Source: Uranotaenia lowii (taxonomy: Eukaryota; Arthropoda; Insecta; Diptera; Culicidae). Taken from it: a stretch of 64,000 bases of DNA. This document shows, one piece after another, positions 54,953 through 64,000 of the stretch. The stretch covers positions 184,533,802 through 184,597,801 of the forward strand of contig NC_073693.1 in the NCBI RefSeq assembly GCF_029784155.1, written 5' to 3'. The first letter of the stretch is position 1. Every line of letters begins with the position of its first letter. The notes under the pieces were generated by a model. That model searched no databases. It had not been told where the DNA came from and saw only the letters and a program-made list of their open reading frames with translations. A program made the position numbers and the translations under genes.

Positions 54953-57720
54953 CAGAATTCAGATTCAGAATATACAATCTTCATTCTGATTCAGAATTCA
55001 AAATTGAGATTCAGAATTCAAATTCAGAATTCAGATTCAGAATTCAGATTCAGATTTCAGATTCAGAATTCAAATTCAGAATTCAGATTCAGAATTCAGA
55101 TTCAGAATTCAGATTCAGAATTCAGATTCAGAATTCAGATTCAGAATTCAGATTCAGAATTCAGATTCAGAATTCAGAATTCAGATTCAGAATTCAGATT
55201 CAGAATTCAGAATCAGAATTCAGATTCAGAATTCAGAATTCAGAATTCAGAATTCAGATTCAGCATTCAGATTCAGAATTTTGATTCACAATTCAGATTC
55301 AGAATTCAGATTCAGAATTCGAATTCAGAATTCAGATTCAGCATTCAGATTCAGAGTTCAGATTCAGAGTTCAGATTCAGAATTCAGATTCAGAATTCCG
55401 ATTCAGCATTCAGATTCAGAATTCAGATTCAGAATTCAGATTCAGAATTCGTATTCAGAATTTAGAATTCAGATTCAGAATTCAGATTCAAATTTTAGAT
55501 TCAGAATTCAGATTCAGAATTTGAATTCAGATTCAGAATTCAGATTCAGAATTCAGATTCGGAATTCAGATCCAGAATTCAGATTCAGAATTCGGATTCA
55601 GATTCAGAATTCAGATTCAGAATTCAGATTCAGAATTTAGATTCAGAATTCAGATTCGGAATTCAGATTCAGAATTCAAATTCAGAATTCAGATTCAGAA
55701 TTCAGATTCAGAATTCAGATTCAGAATTCAGATTCAGAATTCAGATTCAGAATTCAGATTCAGAATTCAGATTCAGAATTCAGATTCAGAATTCAGATTC
55801 AGAATTCAGATTCAGAATTCAGATTCAGAATTCAGATTCAGAATTCAGATTCAGAATTCAGATTCAGAATTCAGATTCAGAATTCAGATTCAGAATTCAG
55901 ATTCAGAATTCAGATTCAGAATTCAGATTCAGAATTCAGATTCAGAATTCAGATTCAGAATTCAGATTCAGAATTCAGATTCAGAATTCAGATTCAGAAT
56001 TCAGATTCAGAATTCAGATTCAGAATTCAGATTCAGATTCAGAATTCAGATTCAGAATTCAGATTCAGAATTCAGATTCAGAATTCAGATTCAGAATTCA
56101 GATTCTGAAATTAATTTTTTACGGCCTTATCGGTGAAAGTTATGTTCTCATAGTGAGAACATTTCAAGAATTGAAAATTATAGATGGATAGAAGAAGATT
56201 AGAAGAAAATTATAGGTGTTGAAATGAGCGGGTAGAATTTTTTTAAGAAGCATTTTCACCACATACTTAACTTTTGTTCAATCACGGATCAACTATTTTG
56301 AAATGTTAGAATCGGACAGGGTTGAGTCTAACACAACACAATAGTTGATCTTGCGTGGTTCGCACCGCGAAACTTGCAGTGCGAACGAACCACGTTTGTT
56401 CGTTCGCACTGCAAGTTTCGCGGTGCGAACCACGCAAGATCAACTATTGTGTTGTGTTAGACTCAACCCTGTCCGATTCTAACATTTCAAAATAGTTGAT
56501 CCGTGATTGAACAAAAGTTAAGTATGTGGTGAAAATGCTTCTTAAAAAAATTCTACCCGCTCATTTCAACACCTATAATTTTCTTCTAATCTTCTTCTAT
56601 CCATCTATAATTTTCAATTCTTGAAATGTTCTCACTATGAGAACATAACTTTCACCGATAAGGCCGTAAAAAAATAATTTCAAAACATAAATCACGGTGA
56701 TTAATCTTAATTAATAAGAATTCAGATTCAGAATTTAGATTCAGAATTCAGATTCAGAATTCAGATTCAGAATTCAGATTCAGAATTCAGATTCAGAATT
56801 CAGATTCAGAATTCAGATTCAGAATTCAGATTCAGAATTCAGATTCAGAATTCAGATTCAGAATTCAGATTCAGATTTCAGATTCAGAATTCAGATTCAG
56901 AATTCAGATTCAGAATTCAGATTCAGAATTCAGATTCAGAATTCAGATTCAGAATTCAGATTCAGATTCAGAATTCAGAATTCATTTTAAGAATTCGTAT
57001 TCAGGATTCAGATTCAAAATCAGAATTCAAAAATCAAATTTAGAATTCAGAATTCAGATTCAAATTCAGAATTCAAAATTTAGATTCTGAATCAGAATTC
57101 ACAATCAGAACTCAGAAGAACTCAGAATTCTAATTCAGAATCGGAATTTAGAAGCCAAATTCACCATAAGAATTTAGAATTCAGAATCTGAATTCAGAAC
57201 AGAGAATTCAGATTCAGAATCTAAATTCAAAATACAGAATTGAAAATCATATTCCGAATTAGGAAATAAAAATCAGATTCCGAATTTAGTATCAATATTC
57301 AATTTCAGGTTCAGAATTCAGATTCGAAATTCAGAATTCGCATTCAGAACTCAGAATCGGAATCAGATTTCAGAGTTTGAAATCAGGAATCAAAATACAG
57401 CATCCGAATTCAGAATTCGAATTCAGAATCAGAATTTAAATACAAAATTCAGCATCAGAATTCAGAATTTAGAATCAGAATTCAGAAGCAAAATTAAGAA
57501 TTCGAATTAAGAATCAGAATTTAGAAGGAATCCAGATTCAGAATTCATATTTAGAATTCAGAATTCAGACTCAGATTTAGATTCAGAACCGGAATTTAGA
57601 TTTAGAAACTGGAATCCAGTTTCGTTATTCAGTATTTAGTATCCAGATTAAGAATTCAGATGCAGAATCAATACTCAGTTGCAGCGTTCAGCATCAGAAA
57701 TCCGATTCAAAATTCAGATG
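54953..57720. repeat. 13-bp tandem satellite CAGATTCAGAATT, array 2
   Basis: Same 13-bp unit as 10-1475. Homogeneous cores at 55655-56105 and 56745-56965 are flanked by increasingly degenerate units (54953-55650 and 56970-57720). The core is split by a palindrome at 56107-56681 and about 40 bp of unrelated sequence. Plus-strand ORFs are artefacts. Confidence 0.96.
56107..56681. repeat. Near-perfect palindrome, 284-bp arms, 7-base spacer
   Basis: Left arm 56107-56390 and right arm 56398-56681 are inverse copies with a single mismatch seen by eye (56117-56120 versus its partner), around the spacer CACGTTT. Each arm also contains a smaller inverted pair (GATCAACTATT ... AATAGTTGATC, about 50 bp apart). 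No ORF. It lies inside satellite array 2. Confidence 0.95.
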
Positions 57721-60560
57721 TAATTTTTTTGGCGTTCAAAAAATGGTTGATATTTCTACAAATTTTGGAAATTCATACAAAATAATTAGGGTCGAACTGT
57801 CATATACATCTTTCTGCACTTATAAATGATTGGTGTAAATTTTCAAAAGTGTGTTAAAATTGATTACCAATTTAATATATATATTCTTTCAAATTTCTTT
57901 TCAAAACCATTTAACTGCACCATAATTGTTACAACCAATGATAAAAAAAACATGCATTGGAGAGCTATTTTTTCTATTCGTTAAATTCTTAACTATAATC
58001 AGGAGGTAAAGTTTCAGATTTTTTTGCAATTTTTTTTTTTGTCTTAACACGCACAAGGAGGTGAATGTAACTAACGACTCTGAAGAATATTAATTGTTTC
58101 TCACGCGCGCTTGAAATATTTCAAGTTTGAAGTCTCGTGTCCAGCTAATCTCACATTTGACTTGCTAAAGATTGTTTACCAATGGAATTGAGAGCTTAGC
58201 TTAAGCGCAGCGACTAAAAAATATACCTATAGATATATAGGGCTCCTACCACTATGACGAATGATTAAATTTTCATTGTCGCGTGACCTTGCCACTAGAA
58301 TCACACTCTATGGTAGAGGTTGTTGTTGTTGTTTTTCTCTCTCCACGTTTTCCATTATCTGATGCTGATGCTGAGCAGCTTTTTGGCATGACCTGTCGAA
58401 CCAAACCTTTGAAGGTGCCACACACATGTCGTGCAGCCGCAAAAAAAAAATGGATTTGGACATAGAAATACTAACCAAAACAAAATACCGATAACTTTTA
58501 TTTTATGTCCTCACCGATCCGATGATCATTAGCGAAGGCTAAAACTTGATACGAAATCGTATAGCCACACTCTCAAATCCAAAAAAAACGAACCACACCG
58601 CCCCTAAGTCATGTTCATGCGGCATGTGGCATGTGGTCGGTCAACTGACTAAAAGAAAACCAACGTTGGCAATCAGATTTTCCTTGTTTGAAAATTGCAT
58701 TCATTTTTCACTGCACAGCATCCAGTCGATTATGTATGTTACAGCAACTGAACTGTCTGTCTGTTCGTGTCGGTTAGATTTTATTTTATTTGAAAAAGAT
58801 GAAAAAATAGTGCTGCAACGAGCTGCACGTTGCCGTAATCCATGTAGGAATTGAAAAGTGAAAGCCCCACCAAACAGGAAATCTTTCAGAATGGATGGAG
58901 ATATCTATGTGTACATAGATTTGTGCTTTTGCAGAGCAGCCATTCAGCTAATAACAACAACTATTTGTACTTATGTATACTAAATTGTTTTATGCAAGAT
59001 ATAACACAAACAAAAAGCAAAAAAAAATCATTTGGCTTGAGGATGTTAATTATATTAAGAGTGCAGAATCCAGAATTTAAATTTATTTAAATTAAGAATC
59101 AAAATAAAAAATCATGCAAAATAGCGCATCACGAAAGTAGCTTTTATGCATTTATACCTTTTCGGCTCCAAGGGCCTTATTTGTTTACCCTTAAATGTTT
59201 CCAATATTCCTTCCACATTACTGTTGAATCAGCAGTATTGATGCATTTCGAACTACATTGTCGCAGGCGTAGTTCCCTCAGTAGAGGGAATTTAGAATCA
59301 CCACAATGGTTGCTACTTCGTGATTGACCAGTGCCATAAGTTTTGTTCAAAGGTCGAAAGAATGGTGCTTGGGAATAGCGGCTGATGAATGTTTTTTTTT
59401 TAGTTTGGTACCTACTAAATCAGACATCCTATTTTTGTCATTTTTTCATCAATACTTATAAGTTATACAAAATACCTTTCTAAATTTAATTCTGGTAAGT
59501 CTTAACTTGCTTAACAAGGTGCTGTTAGTGATAATATCTACTTTAAAAGATACCATCATCCCCGCGAATTATATTATTATATCATTTCAATGTGTTCGTG
59601 ACAGAGCAAGTGACTAATAGTGAATTTTGCGGGTTGTTGTTTTTCCGTCTTTCCTGAATAGAATAGAAAAACTCCAACAACAAACTCATTGGGCGCACAT
59701 TTATTAAAACTTTCTTCAAATTAATGTCCAATCTTTAAAACCTTGCAAGTCACTCATGTAGAGTAAATTTATCAGATACAAATATTTGTGATTGTAAGAA
59801 TGGATATGAAGATATAGATCACGTGGTATGACATTGTACCTACAACGTATTCTAATAAACGAGATGTTTTAAGAAGCTCTCAATCGTTTGGAACACCATT
59901 ACGTGATAGTCTGGATCAGGAGGACATGTGATCAATGAAGCTCATATTCGAACTCTTGAAAAAATTTGGCTTACAACTATGACGAGAAAATCGAAGTAGA
60001 AGTGAAAAAAGTGAACTGCAACACCTTGTAAAAAATTATATTTAAAAAGTGGTTGGCTCCAAATGATGAAATACCAAGAGCCTTAGTTTAAGCATTTTAT
60101 TTTTAATAAAGGAAAACAATAATGACACTTTGAATCAGGAAGCTGATTATCCAAATGCAAGAAGGAGTTCAAGTAGGCGTTGCCTTGTAAGGACGTCAAA
60201 ATTATTGCTCCGTTTAAACAGTTTTCCCTATAGACACTATAATTTCATACTATCTACTTTGCACAAAACCGATAAATCGAGTAAATTTTTAACCAAAATT
60301 TAAATTATAAAAAGAGAGATATAGCTCCCATGTTCCACATTCTGTTCTTTTGTTCTTTCTTCAATTGTTCGAAAATCGTTTGTTTTAATTTATAGCGCAC
60401 AAAGACTCGCTAAAACTCCTATCTTTGACAGTTTGGGTTTTGCTCATATAATTTTATGAAAATACGATCAATTTATTTAATTTGAACACTTGAAACTTCA
60501 TTAATTCCCCCTTGAGGAGTTGGAAAAATCGGAAAGAGAAGTACGTAATTAAAAAAAACT
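57721..60560. other. AT-rich DNA without recognised genes
   Basis: Only short ORFs without recognisable content (for example 58546-58854). Positions 58280-58860 are somewhat less AT-rich, but nothing coding can be supported. Confidence 0.45.
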
Positions 60561-60739
60561 GATATTTGTTCCGGCCTTAATGTTGGTAAATAAACAGTTA
60601 GCGATTAGCGATTAGCGCTTTAAGCTTAAAGCGATAGCTTTTTTCGCACATTTAGCGTATTTTATTAGCGATCGCTAACTTTGTATGAGTTAGCAATTTA
60701 ATTAGCGGCGCTAATTTTTCAGTTAGCGATGCCGAACAC
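60561..60739. mobile_element. Ends of two transposon fragments
   Basis: GATATTTGTTCCGGCC followed by TTA (60571-60589) is one terminus of the Harbinger-like MITE family, without a partner end. Immediately right, 60598-60739 is rich in TTAGCGATTAGCG motifs and ends GATGCCGAACACTG, the inverse of a CAGTGTTCGGCATC terminus that looks hAT-like. Target duplications not found. Confidence 0.5.
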
Positions 60740-61959
60740 TGCCAAAAACACATTCCACGCACTTGGGTCTAGAAAGTTGAAATTTTCAAAAAATTTACAG
60801 AAAAACTTTTCTCTACGCCTTGAAGAGAATGATTCAATGCGTTTAAAAATGAATAGTTTTCACATTGAATGATTCATATCATAATCTTTGATCTATTTAA
60901 GTGTCAGAAAATGAGAAAGTTTCTTTCAAAAATGAACATATTCGTTAATTGTATTTGAAACCTGATCAAATTCAAACTCTTTAAATGCAGTTTTGTAGTT
61001 CACTGGATGTGCAGAAAAAATCTAGTACCTACATCTATTTTTTACCTGATAGAGTTTAAAGGGGTGCTGGTACATTTTATGCATCGTTTAGTCACGAGAA
61101 AGTTACATTTTTTAAAGTTTTCTCTCAACACATTGAGGACCGCGAAGAAAAATCAAATTCTGGAATCACCGAAATTAGACATTCTAAATCTCGGAAACCA
61201 TTTTTTCCAAATTTGGTATCTTTTAGTTACCGATTTTTTTCATATAGTTTTGTCTGAGATAGTTTTTTAATAAAATTTACAACATTTGAGTAATGCTTGT
61301 AAGTGTATCACACTTAAAGCGAACGAAAAAACGAGCTATGTCGTATTTGATCCACAACGTGTTAACTTAAAATTTGAAAAACTGCTAAACTGATCATCAA
61401 GATCTGGCGAGAGCTTTCCAAACAGTATCATTAATTGGAAATCAGTTCAGCCGTCAATTACAGCAGTTTCTTCGAAATTAATGCTATCTTCTTTTCTAAA
61501 CTATGCATTTTTGGAAACATTAGAGAATACTGTATCCAAAATATCCAAATTTAATGAAGGTGTAGGTATTCTTGGCGAAATTTTACCAAAAAAAAAATTG
61601 TGTTGATTCCTGAAATGCTGTTTTTATTATTCCATCCAATCTAATTGATAAATTGGATTCTGTTTTTTTATTTGAAATAGTTTTTTGTAACTTTGATTTT
61701 CAATAAATATAAGTTAAAATAAGTGAAAGCGTCCGATTACTAAAGGTCCGAGATCTGGAAATCAAACATGAATTTTGATGTGAAAATACAAAATTTTTAT
61801 CGGATGAGCTAAGCTAGCTCCTTAGCTATTCAACAAAACTTAATCGGGAATTTCCACCAATCTCCACCCCTTCCCTTACCGCTGTTCTTACGGCCATAAT
61901 TGGATTTTTGCAAAAATCTTCATGATCGAATTTCGAAAAACTCTTTTAATGTTGTAGAT
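60740..61959. other. AT-rich DNA, nothing recognised
   Basis: No gene or bounded repeat is supported. Confidence 0.5.
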
Positions 61960-62420
61960 AGGCCAAAAACAAACTGACCTTTGCAAATTATTTCATGGTG
62001 CCTCAAAGCGCTCAAAGTTTTCAATACAATAAAAAACCAGCTAAGGGAGAACCAAAGGAAATCGGAAAATTCAAAATTTTAATTTTGATACCAAATGACT
62101 TAAAAATGCCTAAAACGTCGAATCTGGTGTTATCTCGAAATAATTTTTTTTGCCAAGAATCGACTTTCTGGGATTTGCCGTTTTTTTAGTTCCAGAGAGT
62201 CTATTTTTGGCCAACTTTTTTGTTCGAGATTACACCAGATTTCGACGTTTCTGGCAACAAAATTAAAATTTCGATTTTCCGATATCCTTTGATCTCCCCT
62301 TTTGGAGATGTTCAAGGTAAAAAAAACGAAACTTCTAGCGCTTTGAGGCAACCCTAAATAAAGTCCGATTGAGCTGAAATTTGCACAGATCACTTTGGGC
62401 CAATCGGAAAAAAATGTATA
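61960..62420. mobile_element. Hairpin MITE, GCCTCAAAGCGCT arms
   Basis: The left arm (GGTGCCTCAAAGCGCT at about 61999, then GAAATCGGAAAATTC, then ACGTCGAATCTGGTG) is repeated in inverse order and orientation on the right (ACACCAGATTTCGACGT, ATTTCGATTTTCCGATATC, AGCGCTTTGAGGCAACC). The whole region folds on itself with a centre near 62175. The minus ORF 62130-62477 is an artefact of it. A fragment of the family is at 53150-53345. Confidence 0.7.
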
Positions 62421-64000
62421 TTGTTGGTTTGCCAAATTAGACATGGCCCATTTGACTACCACCCCAATATCGTACATGTAAACATTTCAAAGTACCAAAG
62501 GAATTTTCTTTGCTAATGAATTGCAAATCCAAAAACTTTTATGTGACTCTGATGGTACGAAGCCCAAATCTTCAATAAAATTTTCCATGGAAGGTGCTTA
62601 TGACCTGCCTGACTGACATTAAAGTGCGCCCAAACAACGTTTTTAACGAGTCGATCAGAGAAGCGCTATTGAAGCTCCGGTTTTTCAGAGCTACTTTTTA
62701 ATATGAGAGATAAATCTGTTTGGACGCTACTCTGGGTAAAATCGCGAAATCAAGTTTCAGCAGAACTAAACGGCTGGCTATTCGTTTGCCATCAGCAGGT
62801 ACTTGATTCATGACGGGAAATACGATAAACGAGATGGCATAAGACACAGTTAAAATATGTAAAATGTCAATTGAAGAAAAACTACGTTCCAACATGAGAA
62901 AATGGCATCAACATTCAGAACATATACCAATATACCTATTTACAGTATAACTCTTCAACTTGAGATAGTTGTTCTTAATTATGCTTAAATGACACGAAAA
63001 ACAGATTGATTGAATCTTTATGAATCCTTGGTAAACGTGCCTTAGTTTGTTGTTTTAAGCTGGATTTTTTTCTCCCTCGGCCGTGTTATGCTTTTCTTTC
63101 AAAACCGCCATCACAATCAGTCATAAGACCGAGAAGCTTTTAATGACTTCGGGCGCAATGTTGAAGAAAAAATCATTAGCAGACAGTAGGTAAGTGGGAG
63201 TTTTACGCAAGAAACTAGCTTTCTCAGAGCTAAGTCATCGTTAGTCGTCCAGTCATTGGACTTTGAAATTTGCAGAAACACTTGCATAAATATCGCGCTT
63301 GAAATATGTGAGTGATTTTGCAGTTCATTCTTCGAGAACAATACCAAAACATCCATGTTTCCATGTTTAGCTATATATAATCAATAATAATTTTGAAGCT
63401 GAAGTAAACAAGTAAAGTATATTAAAACAATCTCACGAAATTTAAATTTAATCAGGGAGCATTTTTTTTGGAAACGTCCTTCTTTGGTCCGTGAAACTTA
63501 AACCTACTCATTAGCTTCCTACTAATTAATCAGTGAGCATGAGAGAAGCGAAGCGTCAAGTAAGGGAACGGAAACACTTTTGCTTCTTAAATTTATTTTC
63601 GAACCAAGGCTTAAGCTAACAACCGGATGACGACGAACTAAGAACAAATTTTCCCGCCTTTCATTGTTTCGGTGTCTTACCCATGTGGGTTTTGACGAAG
63701 TGGTAAAGCCTCATTGTTGTAGGTATCCATAACTAGCCTCTCTGTACATTAACTTGAAAGCATAAACCAAACTCAGTGCTGGTGATGCTTTTATGATCCT
63801 CAAACTGCAATAAAATCGAAAATGTTTGTTTTATGATGATTGTCGTATAAGGTTTTCTTTGGCTAAATTGAAGATTTATTGATTTGTCAGGTGCTCCGAT
63901 ACGAAGTGTCTCTTCTAATATATTTACAATATATTACATACGAGGTCAAAACTTGATGTTTTCCAAATACTTTCAAAAGTTTAATTTTAGTTTCTATTAG
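62421..64000. other. AT-rich DNA to the window edge
   Basis: No gene, RNA or bounded repeat is recognised; short ORFs only. Confidence 0.5.

Noticed and set aside
62130..62477. 115-codon minus ORF
   Set aside because: It lies in a self-complementary repeat with a partial copy elsewhere and has no domain.

Overview
This is a window of nuclear DNA from an animal, almost certainly a mosquito or another dipteran. The evidence is a class B receptor that reads clearly as the insect PDF receptor, GT-AG introns, high A+T content, and a dense load of transposons (LINE, tRNA-derived SINE, Helitron-like, hAT-like, TA-target and TTA-target MITEs). A run of exactly 500 N (33435-33934) marks a scaffold gap. 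Most of the window is transposon or satellite DNA. Only two host genes can be recognised with confidence.

Layout. Positions 1-1475 are a 13-bp satellite lying in the first intron of a minus-strand gene whose first coding exon is 1552-2398; this looks like MRM3, a mitochondrial rRNA 2'-O-methyltransferase, and the rest of it lies beyond the left edge. From 2943 to 13734 there is a mosaic of elements: a 3.1-kb hAT-like element, nested MITEs, a Helitron-like copy, a SINE with a perfect 15-bp target duplication, and a TA-target MITE. The PDF receptor gene (Pdfr) occupies 14486-29602 on the plus strand in nine recognisable coding exons. Its 11.5-kb intron 2 is packed with nested mobile elements, while exons 3-9 are compact. 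The last exon or exons, encoding the rest of the cytoplasmic tail, are not securely found.

From 30 to 41 kb there are a TA-target element, the gap, a GC-richer unknown stretch, a Harbinger-like MITE, and an unusual foldback structure (35.8-39.4 kb). The arms of that structure carry tRNA-like sequence and its core is a 25-bp minisatellite interrupted by a truncated reverse-transcriptase element. Positions 41143-47425 hold a full-length, apparently intact I-like LINE (two ORFs, poly(A) tail, 12-bp target duplication) on the minus strand. The right third holds further MITEs, a second array of the 13-bp satellite (54953-57720) interrupted by a nearly perfect 284-bp-arm palindrome, and AT-rich DNA without recognisable genes.

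Working together: Pdfr is the Gs-coupled receptor for the circadian neuropeptide PDF, and MRM3 acts on mitochondrial ribosomal RNA. They have no evident functional link. The strongest observations are genomic: nested insertions with precise footprints, the paired inverted Helitron copies, the intact LINE, the palindrome inside the satellite, and the minisatellite that seems to derive from the arms of its own foldback element.
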